The notes: generated by a model not told the origin, from the sequence alone. Shown: positions 17,772 through 28,536, counted from the stretch's first letter. The stretch: 64,000 nt of DNA from Porcisia hertigi (GCF_017918235.1 NC_090595.1:3631501-3695500); one strand, 5' to 3'. Numbers and translations: made by a program.

Positions 17772-18221
17772 TCACTGTGGGGGAAAAAACAAAACTTCAG
17801 TGCACTCGCGCACCAACGCGTCCATCACGTGCTGCTCGTGCTTTGATAGCCGAGACATGTTGAAGGTCGGGTACGCGGCGCAGGGCGGTGCCGTGCCGGC
17901 AGTCCCCGGGGAAGAGACACACTCGTTTGGATAGGAGAAGTCCGAGATGGTGAACGCCTCGTGTGAACGTGGCGACAGGTGCGTTCGCGTTGAATCGTCG
18001 TCACGTGTGCGGTTCCGTTTCACAATGCGCAGTCGATCCTCCACGGTGTGCGGTCCACTAGTTGCGCCGCTGATGTGAAGAGTAGGGACACTGATGTTGT
18101 GTTGAAGCGGCACCACTCCGGCCACTGGAGCCGATTTGGGTCTCTCATAGGAAGGAGAGACGGCATGGCGTGGGCTTAGCCCACCAATGCCTGGGCTGCT
18201 TTGATGTGATCGGAAAACCAT
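17772..18221 (-). CDS. Small hypothetical protein
   Basis: 149 residues that I do not recognise. Residues 1-105 are Ser/Pro-rich and low in structure (for example SPRHAVSPSYERPKSAP and HLSPRSHEAFTISDFSYP). The last 30 residues form a likely helix with sequence MSRLSKHEQHVMDALVRECT. ATG start at 18221. The size, the position between two sure genes at normal spacing, and the ordered C-terminus argue for a real gene, but there is no domain evidence and it could be a chance frame. Confidence 0.5.
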   Translation of the reverse strand: MVFRSHQSSPGIGGLSPRHAVSPSYERPKSAPVAGVVPLQHNISVPTLHISGATSGPHTVEDRLRIVKRNRTRDDDSTRTHLSPRSHEAFTISDFSYPNECVSSPGTAGTAPPCAAYPTFNMSRLSKHEQHVMDALVRECTEVLFFPPQ

Positions 18222-19147
18222 CGAAATACAGAAAGCGTCAATTCGACGTTCAACACATTTGGAGACACCTCGAAGAGTGTGCGGTTGCCCGTGAGAGAGT
18301 GTCTCAAACGTCAGCGTTGAGCTTTATTGCCGACACACACTCGTTGCACCACACGTTTGTATGGAGGCAGTGGGAGTAATAATTTGGTTTATGACGCCCA
18401 AGGAGTCGGAGGAGTCTGATACCGCCAAGTTTGTGGGTGTGTAGCTAGCTAAACCTTATGTTTTTGGCCTCCCACTACGCAGCATCCTGAGAAGCGTGCG
18501 CACAGGAAAAAAAAGACCACCCCTGTGTGCAGTCCTCACCATGGAGGTATAGGTGTGGGATGCAGGCGGGTTTGCTCACGTTTGAACGAAAAACACCACG
18601 GGATTTGTGTGCCAGGCAAGGGAGAGGTGAGTGTGTCACGGCAGTGGGGAGGGGGCGAGTTGCAAAAGTAGCTGCACGAAGGGGGGGGGGGGTGGGCTGT
18701 GCCGAGTGGGCCAGCATGTGGTGGTGGTGGGGCGTCGCAATATTGCTCCTTGCGTCTGCGAGGTATAGAGGGGGACATTTGGCAGTAAGTGTGGGTATAC
18801 TTACTTCAATAGATTCACCTTCCCGCAGGACGGTTCCAGCGGATTTGATGTACGGGTGTGGTGCACCTCAGTCTTCCTCAAAATCTAGGGGGGAGGGTGG
18901 AAGCACCAAAGAGCGCATACAGGCTCGTGAGTTTCGGGGTACAGCAACAGCAACAAACGCCCAGCATGCACAGGAAATAAAAGCATAATGCAGGGGGGGG
19001 GGAGGGAGGGAGGGTCAACGTAAACTATTGCACTTCTCATTCCACACGAGACGAGTGCATAGCAAGTTTATGAGGGCCAGGGATGCTTGCCACGCAATAG
19101 TGTTAGGTCGCTGACTCTCAGGCCCCTCAAAATAAGCCACGTATGTC
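18222..19147. other. Intergenic region
   Basis: No gene seen. G runs near 18680-18690 and 18992-19002 read as polypyrimidine on the minus strand; the first could serve as the splice tract for the small gene to its left. Confidence 0.5.
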
Positions 19148-20743
19148 TCAATACTCACGGTATTGAAGCAGATTCCCAACATGATCGCTGTCGTACTGGT
19201 TCTCGTCAAACCGTTTGCGCCCAAAGCGGACCACATCTTCCTGGCCCTGTCCGGGCCTCGTGGTTCCCGTGAGTGTTGGGGTATGTTTGCTAAACTCTAG
19301 GCTCGTGGTGTTCCGTTCACGCGTCACCGACGGCGTGCCCGCTGTCACCGCTGATCCCGCCCCGCGTGACGGTTCCTCGTACCGCTGAGAGTAGATCAGG
19401 TCCCGGGCCGCACTCGACTCGTGGTATGCGCGGCGGGATAAGGGTCGGCTAAAAGGCTCTTCCTGTCGCAGAACACGTTCCAGTTCCGCGTTTTTGTGGG
19501 TGAGGGGTCGGATCTCGGCTGGTGCAGTGGACGGCTCAGGTGCGTCGGGCTCATCGACGATTTCAATGACCTCCACTTCAGGCTCTTCCGTGGCTTCCAC
19601 TCCACGGGGGATCGCTGCCCCGTTCTTCGGATTGGAGCCATTGATGATATTGTAAACGGACTCTCCAGATGCACTTGTCGGTCGCAGGCCGGCGCGGCGT
19701 AGCCCATCGTCGAAGCCAACTTCCTCGCCCTTCATCGACATCGGCCAAGTGTCGTCGAAGCGGTGGTCAACGGCGGCTTGCGAGTCGTACGCTCCATTTT
19801 CAACGGGATCAGCATGGCATCTGTGGCGGTTGTAGCGTTCAATGCGCTGGTCCAGGTCGTCCTGGCGGCGACGCATTGCTCGTTCTGCGAGTGCGACCGT
19901 GTGCGCCACCTTTTTGCGTTGCTCTTCCTGCTGGAAGATATCGTCAAAGAGACGGCCAGACGGCGAGGCAGCAACAAAGACTGGCCTTTTAATCTCTGTG
20001 CTGTCGCCTGCCTTGGCTGCGTCCGCTGTCGACGCAGGGGCGGTGCACCAGCTTGCTCGAGAGGGGTGTGACGAGGAGGGACGCGATCCCGCCGCCGAGC
20101 CGAGCGCTGAGGAGGTCGCTGTGTTCGCCTGCCTCTGCAGCGCTTCATATCCTTCGCGCTGAAGCTCTCCCGGCCACTTTCGGCTGTCTATCTCATACAT
20201 CTCGAGGCGTAGATCATCATGAGCGCTCAGAACAACCTTCTGTTTCTTGATGGAGATGGTGGCGACGCCTGGCAGCAATAACTGGAACACGCGTCCGCGT
20301 GAAAGACCTTCGCCCACGTACAGGAAGAACTCCTTAAGCGCAGCGGAGGCTGTTCGCGCTGGCACGCCGCACACTGCTACGATGTCCGCCATGTTCACTC
20401 GCACATAGCCTTCCCCACCAGGTCGCTCGAGCGGCACTTTGCTGGTGTCAACGCCGTAACGGTTTGCGTAGTTGATGTTGATGCCGAAGCACAGCTTGCG
20501 CGTTGTGTAGGATTTTTGCTGCCTGTCCCGTAGAAGAACGTACTCTCTGGTCCACAGCGCACCGAACGGGTAGATTTGCACGGCGCTGCCATCGAGAAGA
20601 AGACGGCGTGCTACCACCGCCACGGCCACCCAGACTTTCTCCAATTCACTCAACAGGAACACGTTGCTGTCCGACGAGTTTTGCCCCGCGGCACACTCAA
20701 CGAGCGCCACGTTTGTCGTGATAGCTCCGCGACTACTCAACAT
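19148..20743 (-). CDS. CCDC81-like HU-domain protein
   Basis: 531 residues. The first 190 residues resemble the paired HU-like (bacterial histone-like fold) domains of CCDC81. Residues 30-100 include VQIYPFGALWTRE, comparable to the VQIPAFGTF strand of CCDC81. Residues 113-185 include VNMADIVAVCG followed by ALKEFFLYVGEGLSRGR and a beta part ending in the basic IKKQKVVLS. After 190 the chain is disordered and polar, with a charged helical stretch near 270-310 (EEQRKKVAHTVALAERAMRR) and an acidic run near 400. CCDC81 is a centrosomal/ciliary protein in animals, so a basal body or flagellar role is possible but inferred. Confidence 0.7.
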   Translation of the reverse strand: MLSSRGAITTNVALVECAAGQNSSDSNVFLLSELEKVWVAVAVVARRLLLDGSAVQIYPFGALWTREYVLLRDRQQKSYTTRKLCFGININYANRYGVDTSKVPLERPGGEGYVRVNMADIVAVCGVPARTASAALKEFFLYVGEGLSRGRVFQLLLPGVATISIKKQKVVLSAHDDLRLEMYEIDSRKWPGELQREGYEALQRQANTATSSALGSAAGSRPSSSHPSRASWCTAPASTADAAKAGDSTEIKRPVFVAASPSGRLFDDIFQQEEQRKKVAHTVALAERAMRRRQDDLDQRIERYNRHRCHADPVENGAYDSQAAVDHRFDDTWPMSMKGEEVGFDDGLRRAGLRPTSASGESVYNIINGSNPKNGAAIPRGVEATEEPEVEVIEIVDEPDAPEPSTAPAEIRPLTHKNAELERVLRQEEPFSRPLSRRAYHESSAARDLIYSQRYEEPSRGAGSAVTAGTPSVTRERNTTSLEFSKHTPTLTGTTRPGQGQEDVVRFGRKRFDENQYDSDHVGNLLQYREY

Positions 20744-21548
20744 CTCTCCTTTGGGGCGTCTATGTAAATGTGCGCGCGTGGGTGTGTGTATATGTTATGC
20801 GCCTCTGGGGGCACGTCTATGTATTCCTGTATGACCCTCTCAGGGAAATGTCCGCTATAACCGGTGCTCCCCCCTCCTCTCCTTCCACCCTCTACTCTTT
20901 CTCTCTCTATCTATATATGAATATATACTTGCCTTGTAGAGTTGGCCCACGCTGTCACTGTGCACCGCTTAATTGCCAATCCAACGGAGTAGAGAGAAAA
21001 TGCTAAGCGAGGGGATGGAGATGAGAGAAACCAGGTATGTCAGGTGGGTGGGGATTGGGACCAGTGGGATACTGGTGTGCGTGGGGCTGTGTATATGTGT
21101 GTCAGTGAGTGTGCACACCGTATAGCCTACGGACCTGCACGCACTGCTGTATAGAAAAACGAAGAGAAACAGAGGAGTCGAAGGAGAGGGGGGGGGGAGA
21201 GAGAGAGAGAGGAAAGCGGGCAGTGCGCTTTCTTCAACATGGGCAGCGATGAGTGGCAAAGTAGCGCGACTGAGAGAGAGCCCTGGCAGGGCGGTGGCTA
21301 TAGGGGGGACACGTGTGCGTCTTGTATTTTTAACAGTCTCTCTCCCGCTAAGAGGATATAACGGGGGTGGGGGTAGGAGGGGGGATGACTTGGACAAGAG
21401 TACATTTGTGTGTGTGTGTGTGTGTGTGTGGGGAGTATAGAGGCCGGTAAGCGATGTTACACGCTCGACGGGCTGCGGAGCAGAAAGGCAGACGCGTAAG
21501 AAGAGGCGTGTGCTTGGAGAGAGGGGGGGGGGAAGGGGGAGGAGGGAC
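20744..21548. other. Intergenic region
   Basis: 0.8 kb with G/GA runs near 21188-21213, a (TG)n run near 21409-21430, and another G run near 21522-21531. No gene seen. Confidence 0.55.
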
Positions 21549-22319
21549 TCAATCGTAGAACGACTCGAAAGGGTCTGTGCGCCGGCGGGCGTGCTTTACT
21601 ACGGCTTCGGGTTGGCCAGAGACGAGCGCAGGATACAGCGCTGCTTTCTCGTCCTCCGTGTCACGCCAGGCGTCAGTTTTCAGAGCAGGTTTTTTTTCCA
21701 TCCTGCAGTCCACCACCCGCTGCGCAGGCAATTGCTCCTCGTCACTCTCATTACAAAAGAGCGAGGGTGGGCGCAGTGGGGTGGAGCTGAGAACGGTCTC
21801 CACTTCCCCCCTCTCGCGCTCCTGTGACATGCTGCGGGGTAGTGAAGCCGCGGGCACCGTGGTGGTGGTGGAAGCCTCCATCAATGTTCTGGCAATCCCT
21901 GCGACGGCGGCGATGCCCCGCAGTAGTGCAGTACACACGTGTGTGCCGTATTGAATGAGTCCCCAGTCTCCAATGATTTGCACGTGACGCACGACAACGG
22001 CGTCAATTACTGGAGAGTAAGTGTCAACCAAGCCCGCAAAGAGTCTTTGGTAGACTTGCACCGCACCGACAAAGCGAGGATGTGCAAAATACAGGGCCAG
22101 TACGATGCGGGCGCACAGGTATAGCCAATACATGGCCATTAAGGGGGAGAGGAATAGAACATCCACTACCTCCAGCAGCCATGCAAAGATGAGCGTTAGC
22201 GTTACATTGGTTACCTGCAGTGCGTCGGAATGTCGCGAGCGGCAGAGCTGCGCGCCGTAGATGACCGGCTGAACAAAGGAGAGGTACACAAGGTAGCTCC
22301 GCAGCAGCAACTCTAACAT
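21549..22319 (-). CDS. TB2/DP1/HVA22 (REEP/Yop1) family membrane protein
   Basis: 256 residues. The first 120 hold the hydrophobic hairpins of the family: segments about 5-27, 38-58, 60-80 and 86-105, with the family-like YWLYLCARIVLALYFAHPRFVGAVQVYQ in the middle (positions about 64-91). These proteins wedge into and curve the ER membrane to shape tubules. Residues 145-256 form a cytosolic, charged and Ser/Thr/Pro-rich tail not found in short Yop1-type members. ATG start at 22319. Confidence 0.8.
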   Translation of the reverse strand: MLELLLRSYLVYLSFVQPVIYGAQLCRSRHSDALQVTNVTLTLIFAWLLEVVDVLFLSPLMAMYWLYLCARIVLALYFAHPRFVGAVQVYQRLFAGLVDTYSPVIDAVVVRHVQIIGDWGLIQYGTHVCTALLRGIAAVAGIARTLMEASTTTTVPAASLPRSMSQERERGEVETVLSSTPLRPPSLFCNESDEEQLPAQRVVDCRMEKKPALKTDAWRDTEDEKAALYPALVSGQPEAVVKHARRRTDPFESFYD

Positions 22320-23450
22320 TGTCTACACAGATATATGCTTTCGGGGAGATGCCGGTGGCGGTGGGGGGGGGGGAGCTTTGGTGGTCCGGGGGCAGTTGTG
22401 CGGTTGCGTGTAAGTGCAAGAACGAGGGTGATGGTGATAAGAGGAGAAGGGCGGCAGGGCGAGGGCGGGGACGAGAGGGCCCAGAGAACAAGGGATGTGT
22501 GGCTGAGGGGTGAAAGGTAGTGGTGAGAACAAACGGCAGCGCAGGCGGTCTCTCGCTGGCTTGTGGTCGTACAGAAAGAAACTCCCTCAAATAGTCGCAG
22601 TGCTGAGACTGTGGCAGGTGATGTGATGCGTGGCTTGAGCGCTTGTCGGCGACACCATTGCGAAAGCCACGTGTCCGCGTATCGGATAGAGACAGAGAAG
22701 CAGTTGATGGCGAGGAGGTTTGTGTGCTGTCCATCATTTTTTTTTCTTTGGTGTGGCATCCATGGTCTTTCATTCCCATTGGGAGAGTTTACAATATGAA
22801 TGGGGGCGCGGGGGAAGGAGTGTGTTCAAGGAACAGACGGCAACGCCCCCCCCTCCTCCCCCCATCCGAGGGAGGGTGGTGGTGGTGGTGTGGGACGCAA
22901 ATCAACAGGAACAAGTTGAGCTAAATGAATTACTAAACAACACCAACTAGCGAGCTACGAGACTAAACACGGGAGTGCCAAGCCCATCTCTGCTGATTAA
23001 TGAGAAAGCCAGGGGGGAGGGCGGTGGGAGAAGTTACGTGGGTCAGCGTTTGCCCCGTGGAGGCACACACCACACAAACCTCGCTGCCTCTTTCCCCCAC
23101 ACGACTCTTTGCAGAGCACCGCACCTCTAGTGTTTTTTTTCTCCACACCACCAAAGGGGTAGAGAGCGTGACGCAGACGCAGAACCCCCCCAACTAGTGA
23201 GTAAGGGGAGGGGGTCTCAAGAGACAACATCGGTGCGGTGAAAGAGGTAAAGGGGGAACGGCTGCTACACTGAGCGTCGTTTCTCATCATCTCTTCTTCA
23301 CCAGTGCGGCGGCCGATCGAATGCAGACCGTTGTCATCGAAAAGAGCTTCCCCCTCAAAAAAAAAGCGCCGCGGACGAGTTCCCCCCTCCCCCGCCCCTC
23401 CGCACGACACTATCGACACTCCGCGTGTGTTGCACCAGGCGGTCCCTGAG
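22320..23450. other. Intergenic region, REEP-like to Sec23
   Basis: 1.1 kb. It has a G run near 22362-22371, T-rich sequence near 22735-22747, a C-rich run near 22846-22863, and a TGG repeat near 22875-22892. No independent gene; the long minus-strand frame entering Sec23 from the left is out of frame with it. Confidence 0.55.
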
Positions 23451-25988
23451 CTACTGTGCCACCGCCAGCTTCTTGAGGTGCTGCATGAACACTTGCAAGG
23501 AGGCGTCATCGGTGTACACGAGCTCCCCTTCCTGTGAGCCGTAGGCCCCAGAGTCGGCGGATGCGTAGGAGCGACTGGGGTTGATACGGTTGTACAGGAT
23601 ACGAGCATCCGGATCGTCCTGACACACTTCGATGAGACGCGGGGTGGGGTAGCGGGAGCTGACGAGGACTTGCGCATCGGCCAGCGGCACCTCCAGAAAT
23701 TTTTTGAAATACTCGTACTCTTCTTGCTCTGCATAACCTGCTTTTTTCCACGCAGCAATGGTGGCGTCGTAATGGATGAGCACTTCGAAGAAAGTGTCCA
23801 GTAGCAAAATGTTGTTGGGTTGGATGGCGGTGCTGTCAAGTGGCACGGGCTGAGGAGCTGCGTCCATGCGGTAGCTGTACAGGGTGGGCTGAATCTGCAC
23901 AATGGAGTCCTCAACGTTGGACTTGAGCAGTTGCAGGCGCAAGAACGCCGTCTCGTCAGGGCTCGAGTTGAATATTTGCAGATATCCAGAGCGACGCAGG
24001 TGATACATAAAGGCGGGGAAGTACACGAACTCCCGCGGCAGCCGCAGCGAGTCGGGTAGGTCTTTAGTGTACTCACCAAAGCGGGAGACGAGACGCACCA
24101 CAGTACGATCCAGCCAGCGCAGCACATCGAAGAGAGGCATGCTGTCGGTTTTGTGGACCGCCTCGCGTGCCAGCAATACGGCAGCGGTCTCCTGGTCGAA
24201 GGCGGCCACGAGGTCCTGAATGGGCGGGTTCTGCGCCTGCCGCAGTGTTAGCGTGGTGACGCGTGTGTGCGTCTCCTGCCCCATCTCATACTTTGTCACG
24301 ATTTGAGTGTAGCGCAGGGGACTCTTTGTCGCCTCGGTGGATTGCGTGTTGGCTGTGTCGTAGTAGATGGCGAAGGTAGTGGTCGAGTCAAGCTGGCATG
24401 TCGTCCACTGGCAAGTGCCACCAAGCCCGATTTCGTACTCCGCCACAGATGCGGATTTCTTGCCTGTGCCGACGCAGGGGCCAATGACACCCTGCACTTT
24501 CCATGTTGGCGACGTGATGACATCCATGGTTGCATTCAGCCCCATATTGAGCGTTCCATCCTCACGACGTGCAAAGAACTGATGAAGGGAGACGCGAAAT
24601 GGTTCGTCTAGCCACGACTCCGCATTTAGCACGACACCCCCGGAGGACTGCACGCATGTCTTCATCTCCGCCAGACCAAATTGGTCCAGGGAGGCAACGA
24701 AGCAGTTGAGAGAATGTCCCTGCGCAACAATGCGACGCATGAGCGTCTCGTAGAATGAGCATGATGTGCTCCAATATGTGGCAGCCGCCGTCTCGTCGCG
24801 GATGTCAGCGTGCACGCGAATCATCTTCTCCCGGCTCACGTCCACCACAATACCAGGGCCCGACGTGCAGACGCCGGACATGAAGGTGAGAATACAGGAG
24901 CCCGTGTTTGGAGACACTGCCTGCAGCAGGCTGGCTGCGACTGAGAGCGCAGCACCGGTGCACCGTAGCGGACGGTGGCCCTTCATGACGGGCCACAAGT
25001 CGCGGGACAAGGAGGAGATGAGCTGCGTCACCTGAGCCGAGCAACTACGCAAAGGAGCCACAAATCGGCTGGTGTCGGGCAAGAACACTTTCAACTGCTC
25101 CACTGTCACCTCCTGGGTGCCGCGCAGCACCATGGCGCGCGGGTATGAGGCAGATCTGGCGATTTCGTGTACACTGACAGTCGTGCCGTACGTGATGACT
25201 GCTACGTTTGCGTACTCTGGGATCATCTGCACAGACTGTAGCAGGAAGTCACGCAGACCCTGGAGCTCCTCGTCCGTGTCCAGGCACATGTCAATTACTA
25301 GCATGAACGTTGGCGGATTTCGGCTAGGCACACGCGCTACGAATTCTATTGTTGTCGAGGACGGCTGCATCTCCGGCGGAAGATTATATTCATTCGCTTG
25401 CTGATGCTGTGGTGGCAGTGCGTTCTTGGTGTGGCAGAGCGGACATCCCCATGTTCGCGTGCGGGGGTCGAGGGTGGCGTACGGGTTCAGAACGCCCTCG
25501 CACACTGTACACTGCGTCGGGGCGTAACTGAGCTGAGTGCACTGGGTGCCAAGGGGAGAGTACAAACAACCCAACGGGGCCACCATGCGCACGCTGTCGA
25601 CACGGTTCATCGAATAAAGCGACCACGACCAGCGCGTTGTCGCATCAACACGGCTTTCTTCTACCGTTCCCACAACAGGCTGGTCAAAGGTGGCAGCCTG
25701 CGTTTGTGGCTGCGGACTGTATGTCGATTGGGATGAATGCTGCTGGTGGTCATTTGTATAGTGGCTGTCCCGGGGATCTTGGGATTGCACTGCTTGTTCT
25801 TGCTGTTGATGATACGTGTATGCTTGCTGGGCATCATACCCTTGGTACGCCCCGTTTTGGGCTCCATAACCGCCGTAACCATTCGCTGGTGCGGCACCGC
25901 CGTACGCACCGGCGCTGGCAGTATAAGCCTGAGGCTGCTGTTGGCCGTACTGGGCCACATAGTTTCCATAGCCGTACTCTCCACTCAT
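23451..25988 (-). CDS. SEC23: COPII coat GTPase-activating subunit Sec23
   Basis: 845 residues. The order of parts is that of Sec23: a zinc-finger domain with C160xxC163 and C182xxC185, the trunk (about 215-480, with PPTFMLVIDMCLD), the beta-sandwich, the helical domain (about 600-700), and a gelsolin-like C-terminal domain ending in LQVFMQHLKKLAVAQ. The segment RYPTPRLIEVCQDDPDARIL, which carries the Sar1-activating arginine region, is well kept. Sec23 pairs with Sec24 and activates Sar1 at ER exit sites. Unusual is the first 110 residues, a Gln/Tyr/Gly/Ala-rich, prion-like extension not present in yeast or animal Sec23. From memory T. brucei has two Sec23 forms and the syntenic one is Sec23.2. 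Confidence 0.96.
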   Translation of the reverse strand: MSGEYGYGNYVAQYGQQQPQAYTASAGAYGGAAPANGYGGYGAQNGAYQGYDAQQAYTYHQQQEQAVQSQDPRDSHYTNDHQQHSSQSTYSPQPQTQAATFDQPVVGTVEESRVDATTRWSWSLYSMNRVDSVRMVAPLGCLYSPLGTQCTQLSYAPTQCTVCEGVLNPYATLDPRTRTWGCPLCHTKNALPPQHQQANEYNLPPEMQPSSTTIEFVARVPSRNPPTFMLVIDMCLDTDEELQGLRDFLLQSVQMIPEYANVAVITYGTTVSVHEIARSASYPRAMVLRGTQEVTVEQLKVFLPDTSRFVAPLRSCSAQVTQLISSLSRDLWPVMKGHRPLRCTGAALSVAASLLQAVSPNTGSCILTFMSGVCTSGPGIVVDVSREKMIRVHADIRDETAAATYWSTSCSFYETLMRRIVAQGHSLNCFVASLDQFGLAEMKTCVQSSGGVVLNAESWLDEPFRVSLHQFFARREDGTLNMGLNATMDVITSPTWKVQGVIGPCVGTGKKSASVAEYEIGLGGTCQWTTCQLDSTTTFAIYYDTANTQSTEATKSPLRYTQIVTKYEMGQETHTRVTTLTLRQAQNPPIQDLVAAFDQETAAVLLAREAVHKTDSMPLFDVLRWLDRTVVRLVSRFGEYTKDLPDSLRLPREFVYFPAFMYHLRRSGYLQIFNSSPDETAFLRLQLLKSNVEDSIVQIQPTLYSYRMDAAPQPVPLDSTAIQPNNILLLDTFFEVLIHYDATIAAWKKAGYAEQEEYEYFKKFLEVPLADAQVLVSSRYPTPRLIEVCQDDPDARILYNRINPSRSYASADSGAYGSQEGELVYTDDASLQVFMQHLKKLAVAQ

Positions 25989-26215
25989 GATTTGTTAATG
26001 TTTCACCACCCGCGGTTATGCATCAATGACAAATTACAGGACCCTCTATATCCTCTGCTGTTTTTTCCCAATCTGTTGGTGTGTCTTTGGATGAATTGTT
26101 GCGGACAGTGTGGCGGGGGCAGAAGCGTACACTCTGAGACAGCGACTAGAGGGGGAGGGCCACCGCCGTTGCAGTGATCTGTCTCTCACCGCTGCGTACT
26201 CGACTCCCTGACGTC

Positions 26216-26250
<35 letters not shown>

Positions 26251-27112
26251 GAGCTGCTTGCCAGCCTATGAGTGCGCGAGTGGGTGGCAGTGTAGTGGTG
26301 TATGTGTGTGCGTGTGGTAATTGATGCCGGCCCACGCTCACGTGAGGTCGCCAGAGCGGAGGTGATATAAAATAAAACGAAGAGTAGAAGAGGGGGGGGG
26401 GGGAGTGCAGAAGGTAGCACCCAAGATAAAGTGAAATGTCCAGTGGGCGTAAATAAAATCGTGAGTGAAAAAGGGGGAAAGAGGAGGCGATAGCACGAGG
26501 CGGTGATGCCGCTGCCCCAGCGCTCCGTCCCTACTACTAAAACCACAGGGGAAAATGTAAAATGGCAATGGGCGTACCAAAAATATCACAGCTTGTGTTC
26601 GTATGGCGACGTGGATGTGCGTTGGATATCACGTAGAGATCTGACCCACTTTCTTCTTTTGCGTTCTGTGTGTGTTCCAATGTCGCGTTACTCGTGATTC
26701 ATGCGGTTGAGAGAGAGAGAGTGGAGGGAGGGATCAGTGAAAGTGGAGGCGGGCATCGAAGAACGGCCTGGTGTCAAGTTCCCATGTACCGAAGACACAG
26801 AGTGAGTGGGGTCATTGAGTCCCAGGTGAGAAATGAAATGAGCTTTCCGTGTGGCGGTGGTGTGGTGGAGACCGATTCCCCTGCGAGCTCAGCCAGCCGC
26901 ACCCAGAAGCCCGAAATGGTCGCTGGTCAGAATATCTTCTCTCGTTCAGCGCGAGAAACGGACAACAGCGCCACGCGGCGTCACCCTCCTCTGCCCATAC
27001 AGGCCAACACGTCCGTCGTCACATCAGTACACCCAACGCGCATACCCTACACACACACACACACACACACACACCCACAAACGTTTTAGCCGACTTTTTT
27101 TTTGTTGACCTT
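25989..27112. other. Intergenic region, Sec23 to CID-domain gene
   Basis: 1.1 kb. It has (CA)n at 26219-26248 (15 units, 231 bp upstream of the Sec23 ATG), a G run near 26393-26404, a GA run near 26708-26723, and (CA)n at about 27051-27074 in the 3' flank of the CID gene. No gene seen. Confidence 0.6.
26219..26248. repeat. (CA)15 microsatellite
   Basis: Uninterrupted CA run; it reads (TG)n in the sense of the neighbouring genes. Confidence 0.95.
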
Positions 27113-28039
27113 TCAGGAAAAGAAAGAGCCCAGGACGTCGTCCTCGTCGTTTGGTCCACAAGGCGGATTGCCGCCACCACTTCCTTCCTCCTTCACTGGA
27201 TAGCCGCCACCTGCCCCGCTGTGCGCAGAGACGTGAGATGAGGTGCCTTGCTCCGTCTTCACTACATCATTCCCTGGGGTAAGAGTGGCGTTTCGACCCT
27301 CCAGTTCGACACGTTCTGCTTCACACCACGCCAGCAATGCCGCGTTTTTTTCGAACCGGTTCTCCACGGCTTTCCTCAAGGCGATGAGGCTTCGCCTTGC
27401 CGCATCGTCTACAATGGCGCTGCTAGCGCTTGAGCCCCCACCTGCCGATCGCGATGCCGTATCTTGGCCACTTGACCCCTCGTTATTGGCGTTAGCTTCT
27501 TCAGCTTTGATCCGCTTGTTCAGCAGCCACTGCTCCTTAGCGTGCTGGTAGCGCTGCATGAGGTTGGCGACCTGCATCAAGGCAGAGGGGACGGTAGTGC
27601 GGCGACCGGCGTCGTCCTGCCCGTCCTGTGCGGTGCTCTGCAGCTTAGTGAGCCAGGCCGCTGGGAACAGGTTTAGCATGCCCCACCAATCCGTTGCTTT
27701 CTGCAAGGCTATCAGGAAAGCGGTATGATCACTCGCCCTGTGCCGCAGCGTGTCCCTCACCGCGCTTGGCAAGGTGAGACTCACAGCCTTTAAGATAGAT
27801 CGCTTTGCGTTGTCCGAGACACCGCGGGTGGCGCAGCTCAGCAGTACTTCGTGGATCACATACACCAGCGAGGCCCGCTGGGCGTCCGTTGTATCCTTGT
27901 GCTTCATTTTTTCCGCCACGTACCTTAGAATGGCATCGGCCTCGGCGCCGTGTAGGGCGCACCACGTGGCGACGCCGACGATGGCACCGGTGGAGGGACC
28001 GACGAGGTCGATGCGGCGAGCAATCTGTTCACGGTTCAT
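27113..28039 (-). CDS. CID-domain (RPRD/Pcf11-like) RNA polymerase II-associated protein
   Basis: 308 residues. Residues 1-125 look like a CTD-interacting domain: MNREQIARRIDLV, then VGVATWCALHGAEADAILRYVAEKMK and ASLVYVIHEVLLSC, close in pattern to the RPRD/Rtt103 helices (W...H...I...W...; LTFLYLANDVIQ). Residues 150-245 are helical and charged, including ALRKAVENRFEKNAALLAWC, like the coiled coil after the CID in CREPT/RPRD proteins. The end is Gly/Ser-rich and acidic. Kinetoplastid Pol II lacks heptad repeats, so what a CID would bind here is open. The upstream in-frame codons to 28378 are Pro/Ser low complexity; the ATG at 28039 opens the domain. Confidence 0.65.
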   Translation of the reverse strand: MNREQIARRIDLVGPSTGAIVGVATWCALHGAEADAILRYVAEKMKHKDTTDAQRASLVYVIHEVLLSCATRGVSDNAKRSILKAVSLTLPSAVRDTLRHRASDHTAFLIALQKATDWWGMLNLFPAAWLTKLQSTAQDGQDDAGRRTTVPSALMQVANLMQRYQHAKEQWLLNKRIKAEEANANNEGSSGQDTASRSAGGGSSASSAIVDDAARRSLIALRKAVENRFEKNAALLAWCEAERVELEGRNATLTPGNDVVKTEQGTSSHVSAHSGAGGGYPVKEEGSGGGNPPCGPNDEDDVLGSFFS

Positions 28040-28536
28040 TGTTGACGTGTGCTCTAATGCGACGTTACTTTTGTCCTTTTTGACTTTTTCTTTTCCCGCG
28101 TGATGTGAGAAGCGAAAGTGGAGACAGAGAGAGGCGGGTGGGGGGAGTGAGCAAGAGGACCAGATAAGGTATCTCCGTTGAGGGAAGTACCCCGTTTCTT
28201 TTTTTTTTCCAGGGGGAGGGAGGGATGGGGCCAGCGGAGGAGAATGAGGGCATAACGCAAGAAGAGACACGCGAGGCACACCCAGCGGGCCGCAAGGTGG
28301 GCTAGGCGAAGAGCTGCTCGGAGATCCAGATGAAAGGCTCCCCATGCTACGCGAGCATGCTGAGAGCCTTTGTGTCATCTCGTTGCTTGGCGAAACATTT
28401 GCTTGTATAGGTCACCGCTGTTGATTGAACTGCTTTACGTAGAACGGTCTCCCACGTTGACCGTGAGAGTTGGCATTCGTCGCACGCTCTTGTACCCGTG
28501 CAAGGCGTTGATGTCTCTCCCTCCTTTGCAGGACCT
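28040..28536. other. Intergenic region
   Basis: 0.5 kb. The plus-strand purine tract near 28200-28235 (after a T run at 28199-28208) is polypyrimidine on the minus strand and could guide splicing of the CID gene. No gene. Confidence 0.5.

Noticed and set aside
22997-24127. 376-codon minus-strand open frame
   Set aside because: It overlaps the 3' third of Sec23 in another frame and is rich in Cys, Ser and Pro as expected for an out-of-frame reading. Sec23 is certain.
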